This document shows positions 15,545 through 21,529 of a stretch of DNA of 21,529 nt, one piece after another (the first letter of the stretch is position 1; the number at the start of each line of letters is the position of its first letter). The notes beneath the pieces were generated by a model. That model was not told the origin of the DNA. It saw nothing but the letters and a program-made list of their open reading frames with translations, and searched no databases. The translations under genes and the position numbers were made by a program. The DNA lies in NCBI GenBank assembly GCA_002352445.1, contig DEIL01000204.1, forward strand, positions 1-21,529, read 5' to 3'. This DNA is from Desulfobulbaceae bacterium UBA2775. GTDB lineage: Bacteria; Desulfobacterota; Desulfobulbia; Desulfobulbales; Desulfocapsaceae.

Positions 15545-17065
15545 GTTTTTGAAAACTGTTGTTGAGAAAAAAGGAGCATGATTTGAAGTAAAGAATGGTG
15601 GGTCATTTTTCAGGATAGCTGCAATTTCCTGTGAACGTTTAAATGTAGTGTCAAGAAAATGCCGTACCTCCCTGCGGTTCCATCCGTTTGGGTGGATAAA
15701 ATTCCGGTAAATTGACAGGTCGCCATCATAGAAATCTGAAATTTCAAGAAGAGAAGTTTCCACACTGCATATGGGCAGGTTGAAAATTGCCAGGTTGAGA
15801 AAACTGATAAATCTATGATGTCTTTCAATGAATGAAAGTGTTTGTTGAGCCTCCGTCCATGTCTCTGCCGGGGTACCGAACAGAAGATACACATAGGTTG
15901 CAATTCCGGCAGCATGCAGATTCTCAAGTACCTCTGAGACCAAACCCAGGTCAATGCCTTTATTCATTCTGTCCAGAACATTTTGATTGCCGGATTCAAG
16001 GCCAAGTTTCAACATGGAACAGCCTGAATTTTTAAGTGATATGCAGAACTGCTTGTCGTTCAGTGGAGGCTCTATTCTGGCAAAACCATACCAGGGAACT
16101 CCGGGAGGATCCATTGTGAGAGCCTTCAGGCTGCCTGGGCTTATCGCATTGTCGAGAAAGTGGATCAGGGAAGGGGAGGTTTCCCGGATAAGCATTTTCA
16201 GATCATGAACGGTGATAGCCGGAAGAATATGGCTATATGGGCTGTCTTCAGTTTTCTCGGGACAAAAGTTGCATTTTTTCCAGAAGCAGCCGCTGGATGT
16301 GGTGTAGGGAAGGATAAAACCGGGAGAAAGATATTCGTTTTGCAGTAACTCACTATAAGATGGTTTGACGTATTCTATAGTCTTGCTGATGCCCAAAAGC
16401 TTGAGTAATGGTTCTTCGCCTTTGCCGCTAACGTAACTATCGACCAGATCGGGAAAAGGATTTCTCCAGTCTGGATTGGAGAGCCAGGTTGTAATTAGTC
16501 CTCCCCCGAGGATAATCTTTATTTTGGGATATCGTGAACTGATAAATCCTATCATTGAAAAGGTGCAAAGGGCCTGGCTGAGATAATTTAGAGAGAACCC
16601 GATATTGGCAGGCTGATGAAGGTTTATCAGTTCCAGCAGTCTTTTCTTGAAGTAAGGATAAAAAATATTCTCTTCACACTGCTGTGCTGCAAGTTTCAGA
16701 TCCGAACTTTTAAGTGGTGATTTTCCTCTATCGACATAGTTGCCGAGTGAAAGCTGAAGGTCAAATTTGTTGCCACTGTTTTCAAGTAAACGATTGAGGT
16801 CGGAGACAGCACGTTTATACCGATCGATATTTGAGTAAATTTCAGAGGAGTCCAGGGCCGAAAGATTTTTTCCCTTGCCTTTTAAAGCCCGTCTGCTCCA
16901 GGTATCGTCTGCCGGTTTTGCCGTATCAAAAAGAAAGTGCAGCCCTTCGATGTTCATATCGATAACCGTGCAGGGGTGGCCGTGAGCATCAAGCATCGCT
17001 GAAAGATAGGCAAGGGCTGCGGGTGGTTCGCACGGTTTGGTTAAAGGCGGGTGAATGATTAGCAT
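15542..17065 (-). CDS. B12-binding-type radical SAM protein
   Basis: A 507-residue protein. The N-terminus MLIIHPPLTKPCEPPAALAYLSAML and the later NIGFSLNYLSQAL..KIKIILGGGLITT (about 154-193) look like a cobalamin-binding Rossmann domain. A long insertion (about 41-150) with no recognised motif splits that domain. The radical SAM core begins near 255. The iron-sulfur cysteines are Cys260, Cys265 and Cys268 (GCFWKKCNFC), a CX4CX2C spacing instead of the common CX3CX2C, seen in a subset of this superfamily. Core marks are FLDNAI, WYGFARIEPPL, LGLESG (354-359), VLDRMNKGI and YLLFGTPAET. The reaction cannot be assigned; relatives do methylations and rearrangements of lipids, cofactors and peptides. 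It is the first of three leftward genes with two glycosyltransferases, so modification of a sugar or lipid carrier is a fair guess only. Confidence 0.88.
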   Translation of the reverse strand: MLIIHPPLTKPCEPPAALAYLSAMLDAHGHPCTVIDMNIEGLHFLFDTAKPADDTWSRRALKGKGKNLSALDSSEIYSNIDRYKRAVSDLNRLLENSGNKFDLQLSLGNYVDRGKSPLKSSDLKLAAQQCEENIFYPYFKKRLLELINLHQPANIGFSLNYLSQALCTFSMIGFISSRYPKIKIILGGGLITTWLSNPDWRNPFPDLVDSYVSGKGEEPLLKLLGISKTIEYVKPSYSELLQNEYLSPGFILPYTTSSGCFWKKCNFCPEKTEDSPYSHILPAITVHDLKMLIRETSPSLIHFLDNAISPGSLKALTMDPPGVPWYGFARIEPPLNDKQFCISLKNSGCSMLKLGLESGNQNVLDRMNKGIDLGLVSEVLENLHAAGIATYVYLLFGTPAETWTEAQQTLSFIERHHRFISFLNLAIFNLPICSVETSLLEISDFYDGDLSIYRNFIHPNGWNRREVRHFLDTTFKRSQEIAAILKNDPPFFTSNHAPFFSTTVFKN

Positions 17066-17269
17066 GGCATTTTTACAGCGAAGGGTTTGAATTATATGAG
17101 ACCATTTTGTTTTATTTTCGAGACAATACCTCTGTGTGCAGAGGATTGCCGCACATTAATAATTTTTTCCCATGACATATGGCAATCGGCCTGATAAGTT
17201 CTTATTCTTTTGTTTCTTGTAAATTCATAGAAAAAATAGAAGAAATTAAATTTCAAATGGAGCGAATGC
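17066..17269. promoter_or_regulatory. Divergent promoter region, radical SAM / Tim44-like
   Basis: A 204-base AT-rich gap between divergent starts. A small inverted repeat, CCTCTG/CAGAGG with a 4-base loop, lies near 17130-17146. It is too small to call an operator. No convincing promoter boxes were picked out. Confidence 0.4.
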
Positions 17270-18160
17270 ATGATGAAATATTTTAAATCACTGGCACCTT
17301 TTTTTATGTTGTTGATTGCCTTTTCACTGGTGGAAGGCGGTTTGAATGCGGACTATGCGGATGCGAGATCGCGGCTGGGAGGCCGCTCATTTAAAATGAG
17401 TCCTAAAAAGGCACCTGCGAAGACTACCCAGGGGGTAAAAAAACAGAACAGTGGGGGCTTCGGCCGGGGACTGGCTGGAGGACTCCTGGGTGGTGCCCTG
17501 GGTGGTATGCTGTTTGGATCGATGTTTGGCGCAGGTGGGACAGGTATGGGTATTCTGCCGCTCCTGCTCCTTGCCGGGGGTGCCTACTATTTCTTTCGCA
17601 AAATGAAAAGACCCACACAGAACAGCTATTCACCTCACAATCAGACTTCCGGCCAACAGGGTTCAGGAATGTCCGGCGGGGCGGCCGGTATGGCCTCTAC
17701 GGCTGAATATTTAGATCCGCTGGAAGAAGGATTGGGCCAGATTCGACAAAGTGATAGAAGTTTTGATCCTGATTATTTTGTGGAAATTGCCTCTGACGTG
17801 TTTTTTAAGGTGCAGGCGGGGTGGATGCGCAGGGATCTCGATTCATATCGTCACCTGCTCGGCGACCAGCTTGCCCGGGAATATGAGGGCCATTTTGCTG
17901 AGATGCGTCAAGGGGGGCAAATCAATAAGCTGGAAAGTATTGCCATCAGAGGTGTGAAAATTGTTGAGGCAGGCAGTGACGGTGTTGAAGATTTTGTGAC
18001 TGTTCAGTTTACCGCCAACCTTCTTGACTACACTGTCGATGACAAAACTGATGAGTTGCTTGAGGGCAGTATGACGGAACCTGTGAAATTCGATGAGAAA
18101 TGGACATGGGCGAGATCGGTAGGAACTGAGGACTGGAAGTTAGAAGGAATTGACAAGTAA
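17270..18160 (+). CDS. Tim44-like domain membrane protein
   Basis: A 296-residue exported or membrane protein. Residues 1-33 form a signal peptide or anchor (MMKYFKSLAPFFMLLIAFSL) ending near DADAR-like residues. A basic Lys/Pro linker follows, and then a Gly-rich segment (about 62-109) with two close hydrophobic stretches and an aromatic/basic end YYFFRKMKR. Residues about 150-295 match the bacterial Tim44-like pattern: FDPDYFVEIASDVFFKVQAGWMRRDLDSYRHLL, VQFTANLLDYTVDD and EKWTWARS, ending ..DWKLEGI. In mitochondria this fold serves protein import, but in bacteria the role is not settled. GGAG at 17259-17262 supports the ATG at 17270, with 17273 as an alternative. The stop codon overlaps the first bases of a GTCGTAAAAAG motif. 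Confidence 0.85.
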   Translation: MMKYFKSLAPFFMLLIAFSLVEGGLNADYADARSRLGGRSFKMSPKKAPAKTTQGVKKQNSGGFGRGLAGGLLGGALGGMLFGSMFGAGGTGMGILPLLLLAGGAYYFFRKMKRPTQNSYSPHNQTSGQQGSGMSGGAAGMASTAEYLDPLEEGLGQIRQSDRSFDPDYFVEIASDVFFKVQAGWMRRDLDSYRHLLGDQLAREYEGHFAEMRQGGQINKLESIAIRGVKIVEAGSDGVEDFVTVQFTANLLDYTVDDKTDELLEGSMTEPVKFDEKWTWARSVGTEDWKLEGIDK

Positions 18161-18223
18161 TGGCGTCGTAAAAAGTTCCAGTCATATCAACAATTCTGGA
18201 TTCCCGCCTGCCCGGGAATGACG
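18158..18223 (+). repeat. GTCGTAAAAAG end motif plus GC-rich REP-like palindrome, after the Tim44 gene
   Basis: TAATGGCGTCGTAAAAAG starts on the stop codon of the preceding gene and repeats the left end of the element at 15404 (17 of 18 bases, the difference being A for G at position 2). Some 25 bases later comes ATTCCCG/CGGGAAT (18200-18219) followed by GACGG, the third copy of the REP-like palindrome. A right terminal motif is not evident before pdxH, so this is a composite or a decayed element. It lies between the Tim44 gene and pdxH and could end transcription between them. Confidence 0.65.
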
Positions 18224-18273
18224 GTTGGTTAAATGGCATTCAAAGTGCGATACGACACTAAGAGAATAGTTAC

Positions 18274-18277
18274 GAGG
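18274..18277 (+). promoter_or_regulatory. Shine-Dalgarno for the TTG start of pdxH
   Basis: GAGG lies 6 bases before the TTG at 18284. The in-frame codons upstream are ATT at 18281 and the stop TAG at 18278-18280, so TTG is the only usual initiation codon that keeps the family N-terminus. Confidence 0.75.
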
Positions 18278-18283
18278 TAGATT

Positions 18284-18925
18284 TTGGACATCAGTCAGTT
18301 CCGTCGTGAATATATAAGGGGAGGCATATCTCGCACTGAGATGGATGCCGATCCCATAATACAGTTCACCCAATGGTTCGAACAGGCTCAAAAAACAACT
18401 ATTTCAGACCCGACCGCAATGGTTCTTGCAACTGTTGATTCCCATGGCCAGCCAAGCCAGAGAACAGTTCTGTTGAAATATTATGATAAGAAAGGGTTTG
18501 TCTTTTTCACAAATTTTGACAGCAGGAAGGCTGCTCAAATTAAAGAGAATGATAAGGTAAGTTTGCTTTTTGTCTGGCTGGAGCTTGAGCGGCAGGTGAT
18601 GATTAACGGAGTTGCCTGCAAGATATCAACTGCGGAATCAGCAAAATATTTTATGACCAGGCCAAAAGACAGTCAGCTTGCCGCATGGGTTTCCAGCCAG
18701 AGCCACAAACTTTCATCCCGTCAGATACTGTTGCAGAAATTTCAGGAAATGAAGAAAAAAATTGGCGAAGGGAAGGTGCCTTTACCTTCATTCTGGGGCG
18801 GATTTCGTGTCGAACCTGTTGAGATTGAATTCTGGCAGGGACGGACGAGTCGTCTTCATGACAGATTCTTCTATAGTCGAGCCTCCGATATGGGTTCCTG
18901 GTCAATGGAACGGCTAGCACCGTAG
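18284..18925 (+). CDS. pdxH: Pyridoxamine/pyridoxine 5'-phosphate oxidase
   Basis: A 213-residue FMN-dependent oxidase that converts pyridoxine or pyridoxamine 5'-phosphate to pyridoxal 5'-phosphate with oxygen, the last step of vitamin B6 synthesis and salvage. The whole family pattern is present: the N-terminal MDISQFRREYIRGGISRTEMDADPI, AMVLATVDSHGQPSQRTVLLK (FMN phosphate and ring contacts), GFVFFTNFDSRKAAQ, FVWLELERQVMINGVA, RPKDSQLAAWVSSQS, PSFWGGFRVEP, EFWQGRTSRLHDRFFYSR, and the terminus W.MERLAP. The length fits the E. coli enzyme (218). It starts with TTG, forced by an in-frame TAG six bases upstream and supported by GAGG. A weak start may keep expression low. It converges with rtcB with only 10 bases between the stops and no visible terminator, so the two transcripts probably overlap. 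Confidence 0.97.
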   Translation: MDISQFRREYIRGGISRTEMDADPIIQFTQWFEQAQKTTISDPTAMVLATVDSHGQPSQRTVLLKYYDKKGFVFFTNFDSRKAAQIKENDKVSLLFVWLELERQVMINGVACKISTAESAKYFMTRPKDSQLAAWVSSQSHKLSSRQILLQKFQEMKKKIGEGKVPLPSFWGGFRVEPVEIEFWQGRTSRLHDRFFYSRASDMGSWSMERLAP

Positions 18926-18935
18926 TTATTCTCTC

Positions 18936-20111
18936 CTAAGCTTTTATTACAGCCAGGGGGGTCAGGGCGATAACAATGTCCACCAGATCTTGCTGACTGG
19001 ACATAACTTTTTCGATATTTTTATAGGCACCTGCTGCCTCATCGAGGTCTCTTTTCCCCCGCACTGAATGAAGGATATTCTGTCGTTCAAGTCTGGCGAT
19101 CTCTTCTTTGAGGTCAAGCTGGCGGCGAGCCTGCTTTCTACCAAGTTTTCTTCCGGCACCATGGGAACAGGAGCAGAAACTTTCAGGGTTTCCTTTACCC
19201 CTCACGATGTAACTGGTACTGCCCTGTGAACCGGGAATGATTCCAGGTTCTCCGGCTGCAGTCCTGGTCGCCCCCTTTCGGTGGACGATCACCTCTCGAC
19301 CAAAATGTTGTTCCGTGGCTGCATAGTTATGGGCAATGTCTATGGCGGGAGAAAAAGCAATATCAGGATAATTTTCATTTAAAATTTCCTGAATTCCTTT
19401 CATCATTTCTTTTCTGTTATTTGCAGCGAAACTGGCGCAGTAGTTCATTTCCCGCAGGTAGTTCCTGCCCTCAGTCGAAGAAGCAGGAAGAGAGCAGAGC
19501 TGCCACTTGACTGAAAGTTTATCACCTTTACGCTTACATTTTTCAACAGCGATCCGGTTATAATGTTTTGCAACCTGGTAGCCGATATTACGGCTGCCGG
19601 AGTGAATCATTATCCATATATGGTTGTCGTCACCTTTTTGTATCTCGATAAAATGATTGCCTCCCCCAAGAGTTCCGAGTTGAAAGAGTCCGTTTTGAAA
19701 TTCTTTTGATATTACAGGCAGCCTTGAGAGAGCTACTCCTTCAGTGGGTTCGGGCATCAGACTGCTGTTTCTAGCCTTTTTGTGATGCTTGAATCCGGTC
19801 GGAATTCGTTGCCGAACAGAACTCAGGATTGATTTCAAGGCTGATTTTTTAATATTTTCCAATGACGTCTGTACTGCACAGACTCCACACCCTATATCAA
19901 CACCGACAGCGTTTGGAATAACTCTTTCTATTGTAGCGGCAATCCCTCCAATGGGCATTCCGTAGCCAACATGGGCGTCCGGCATGATGGCAATATGGTG
20001 ATGAATAAATGGCAGATTTGCCAGATTGACAGCCTGCTCCATAGTCTGACTGTCTATATTATCCAGCCAGAGCAATATCGGTTTGTTGCTTGTAGGAACA
20101 GTCTTTTTCAT
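18936..20111 (-). CDS. rtcB: RNA-splicing ligase RtcB family protein
   Basis: A 391-residue GTP- and Mn-dependent RNA ligase that joins 2',3'-cyclic-phosphate or 3'-phosphate ends to 5'-OH ends, used in RNA repair. Metal and nucleotide residues are all visible: MPDAHVGYGMPIGG (43-56), VGVDIGCGVCAV with Asp72 and Cys75, GGGNHFIE with His153, MIHSGSRNIG with His170, DIAHNYA with His261, GATRTAAGEPGIIPGSQG, and SCSHGAGR with His317, the residue that forms the GMP intermediate. It is somewhat shorter than E. coli RtcB (408) but complete. Neither RtcR nor RtcA is adjacent. A pRiA4b ORF-3-like gene ends 31 bases upstream on the same strand, so co-transcription is likely. The Shine-Dalgarno is weak. 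Confidence 0.96.
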   Translation of the reverse strand: MKKTVPTSNKPILLWLDNIDSQTMEQAVNLANLPFIHHHIAIMPDAHVGYGMPIGGIAATIERVIPNAVGVDIGCGVCAVQTSLENIKKSALKSILSSVRQRIPTGFKHHKKARNSSLMPEPTEGVALSRLPVISKEFQNGLFQLGTLGGGNHFIEIQKGDDNHIWIMIHSGSRNIGYQVAKHYNRIAVEKCKRKGDKLSVKWQLCSLPASSTEGRNYLREMNYCASFAANNRKEMMKGIQEILNENYPDIAFSPAIDIAHNYAATEQHFGREVIVHRKGATRTAAGEPGIIPGSQGSTSYIVRGKGNPESFCSCSHGAGRKLGRKQARRQLDLKEEIARLERQNILHSVRGKRDLDEAAGAYKNIEKVMSSQQDLVDIVIALTPLAVIKA

Positions 20112-20142
20112 GCTAATCGTGCTGGAATTAGTTGTAAGAGAG

Positions 20143-20766
20143 TTATTTCAACCCCTCAAATCGATCTTTTGCAGCGGCCAGGTCAAAAAAATCGGGGTCA
20201 AATTCATTACTACCGGTCAGTTCAGACAAGTTCACATTATCGCCCCTGGAAGGATCCTCCAGGGATTCCAGAAGTTCCTGATATTCGTGGATGTCCGACA
20301 TGGTTTCAGGAGGACATGCCTGCTCTCCTGACAGAAGAACGGGGTGGAGCAATTCTCTGGTATGTGGAACCACCTCTTCAAGTCGAATATCATGTTCCCA
20401 CCCACCTCCTGCATCATAGAGGTAGGAGAACATAAAATGCATCCCTTCTTCCAGTTCATAGAGCTTGACGTTCCTTTCGTCATATTTTGTACTTTCTTTT
20501 ATAGTGCTGCTGCCTGATGTCGGCTCATAGCTTATTTTGCCGACCAGAAACTGGTGGACATGGGAATCAGTCCAACCCATTGAAAGTTGAATCACATCAT
20601 GGAGAGTCGCCAGGGTGAAGGTGCCCGGAATCTGAACACGGCGCCAGATGAGCGGGTCAGAAAACATGATAGAGATATGGAGTACGTAGCTCGGGATGGG
20701 TTTATCGTTTTTTGCTGATTGTTCAGATTCTTTTTCTGGAAAGACACCGGTGATAACGTTTGCCAT
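20143..20766 (-). CDS. pRiA4b ORF-3-like protein
   Basis: A 207-residue protein with the plasmid pRiA4b ORF-3 domain, whose function is not established. Domain marks: the first strand SYVLHISIMFSDPLIWRRVQIPGTFTLATLHDVIQLSMGW (26-65), SHVHQFLVGKISY, LYELEEGMHFMFSYLYDAGGGWEHDIRLEEV (about 102-132), then the acidic C-terminal half, with CPPE at 151-154 followed by the helical IHEYQELLESLEDPS. The order IWRR, LHDVIQ, H.F, YDFGD-like YDAGGGWEH matches the family closely. Members occur as passengers of IS1096-type elements and as free chromosomal genes. No transposase or inverted ends are seen here. An AAGAGG Shine-Dalgarno about 7 bases upstream supports the ATG at 20766. It lies 31 bases before rtcB on the same strand. 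The first 25 residues are low-complexity and may be a disordered leader. Confidence 0.88.
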   Translation of the reverse strand: MANVITGVFPEKESEQSAKNDKPIPSYVLHISIMFSDPLIWRRVQIPGTFTLATLHDVIQLSMGWTDSHVHQFLVGKISYEPTSGSSTIKESTKYDERNVKLYELEEGMHFMFSYLYDAGGGWEHDIRLEEVVPHTRELLHPVLLSGEQACPPETMSDIHEYQELLESLEDPSRGDNVNLSELTGSNEFDPDFFDLAAAKDRFEGLK

Positions 20767-21046
20767 GGTAAGACCTCTTCTTTAGTACCTTACTGCCAAA
20801 ACCTTGTCAAAAAAAACAAGAAAATCAAAGTGCAGAAGGTGTTGGTTTGACATGAAATAGTAGGCTGTTAGTCTTTTAGGCTGAAGGCTGTTAGGAAAAA
20901 CAAACTATACATTCCCTTACAATCTAACAGTCTAATAACTCTTGGTTGCGGGGCTTGACCCGCATTAGGTTCTTTGGGGAACTTGTTATTCAACTATTAT
21001 GGGAGAATAAGCACTATCAGCGAGGAGTGTAATGAATTTATTGCTA
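20767..21046. other. 280-base gap with small repeats upstream of the pRiA4b-like gene
   Basis: No gene is supported. It holds two direct copies of GGCTGTTAG (20863-20871 and 20886-20894) and an inverted CTAACAG (20924-20930). A GC palindrome GCGGGGCTTGACCCGC (20948-20963) follows. The promoter for the pRiA4b-like gene and rtcB should lie here. Confidence 0.5.
20861..20963. repeat. CTGTTAG repeats and GCGGG palindrome
   Basis: CTGTTAG occurs twice directly and once inverted (CTAACAG at 20924-20930), giving a possible stem with a loop of about 30 bases. The palindrome GCGGG-GCTTGA-CCCGC follows 17 bases later. Neither has a T-run, so they are better described as dispersed repeat debris than as terminators. 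Confidence 0.5.
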
Positions 21047-21529
21047 TTAATCGTCCTCGGAGATCTCTTTGAGACTTTGGAGCAACAGTGCTCTGAATTT
21101 TTCTTTTGCTTCTGATTCGCTGTCCCCGTTGTCTGCCTTGATATTTTTGAAAAAATCATGGCAGATTTTGATATTTCCCGAGGGCCAGTGCCGGGTGAAG
21201 TTCTGATTTGTTTCTGTCGGGACTAACCCGTTTTCCGGCTCCGGGTAATCTCTTCTGCCATGAGCCCAGTTTATAGTGTGTTGGTAGTAAAGCAGAGTTC
21301 TGTTGAGCAGAATGAATAGCAGATCAATCGTTTTTGCCGGGCCGACCTGCACCATTTCTCCTCCCAGCGGGATACCGAGCACCTGTACCTGGTTGGATAA
21401 ATTTTCACCTCCGACTAGTGCGCCCACTGCTCCGACAACTCCACCAATGGCGGTGAACAGGCCTAATGAATGGCCCAGGGCGGCGATATCGAGACCAGCG
21501 CCGATGGTAGCGCCTCCAAGTCCACCGGC
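21047..21529 (-). CDS. Partial C-terminus, DUF3482-like protein
   Basis: The frame is open from the stop at 21047 to the right edge, giving 160 codons. The true start lies beyond the window, and the GTG at 21427 is internal. The visible part opens with about 45 residues rich in Gly, Ala and hydrophobic residues (GGLGGATIGAGLDIAALGHSLG, 22 residues with a membrane-like Gly pattern). It then has IDLLFILLNRTLLYYQHTINWAHGRRDYPE and an acidic tail ending EISEDD. The Gly-rich segment followed by a hydrophobic LLxRxLLYYxxxxxxAHGRRD stretch resembles the C-terminus of GTPase/DUF3482 proteins, which carry an N-terminal P-loop GTPase domain. That domain is not visible here, so the name is tentative. 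It is transcribed leftward toward the pRiA4b-like gene, 280 bases away. Confidence 0.5.
   Translation of the reverse strand, partial: AGGLGGATIGAGLDIAALGHSLGLFTAIGGVVGAVGALVGGENLSNQVQVLGIPLGGEMVQVGPAKTIDLLFILLNRTLLYYQHTINWAHGRRDYPEPENGLVPTETNQNFTRHWPSGNIKICHDFFKNIKADNGDSESEAKEKFRALLLQSLKEISEDD

Noticed and set aside
19971..20435. 154-codon plus-strand frame over the rtcB and pRiA4b-like starts
   Set aside because: It overlaps two well-supported minus-strand genes and has no recognisable features.

Overview
The window looks like chromosomal DNA of a Gram-negative bacterium. It encodes inner-membrane acyltransferases with periplasmic catalytic domains, HtrA-like export machinery and surface-glycan enzymes. 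The mix of genes, the zinc-ribbon membrane protease, the CgeB-type transferase and the dispersed palindromes (CACAGAG, GTCGTAAAAAG and CCCGC...GCGGGAATGACG types) resembles Desulfobacterota such as Desulfobulbales relatives. That placement is inference, since no marker gene fixes the taxon. No rRNA, tRNA, CRISPR array or transposase was seen.

Left edge (1-3177): a DEAD-box RNA helicase truncated by the window edge and an ArfB-type ribosome-rescue hydrolase lie on the minus strand. A membrane-anchored trypsin-like protease with a long helical insertion diverges from them. The gap between helicase and arfB carries a dispersed palindrome.

Surface polysaccharide block (3234-10876): two family-2 glycosyltransferases converge at about 4065-4086. 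Transcribed leftward are an MBOAT O-acyltransferase (AlgI-like), its AlgJ/AlgX-like SGNH partner, a PAPS-dependent sulfotransferase, a fused acyltransferase-3/SGNH enzyme and the second GT2. The block therefore has two separate O-acylation routes plus sulfation, suggesting a heavily decorated, anionic extracellular glycan. No polymerase, flippase or initiating transferase is visible, so the backbone is probably made elsewhere.

Middle (11053-17065): an HI0933-type flavoprotein diverges from a SlyD-like FKBP isomerase. Then come three leftward genes, a GT4 glycosyltransferase, a CgeB-like glycosyltransferase and a B12-binding-type radical SAM protein, interrupted by a 300-base gap filled with repeats.

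Right part (17270-21529): a Tim44-domain membrane protein and pyridoxamine-phosphate oxidase (pdxH, forced TTG start) on the plus strand face rtcB (RNA ligase) and a pRiA4b ORF-3-like gene on the minus strand. The edge cuts a gene whose visible C-terminus resembles DUF3482 proteins.

The most unusual non-coding signal is a short motif, (T)GATNNNCTCGTAAAAA or TNATGGCGTCGTAAAAAG, found at or just after the stop codons of four genes (MBOAT, GT4, radical SAM, Tim44), always in the sense of the gene. Behind the radical SAM gene it forms the end of a complete palindromic element of about 140 bases.
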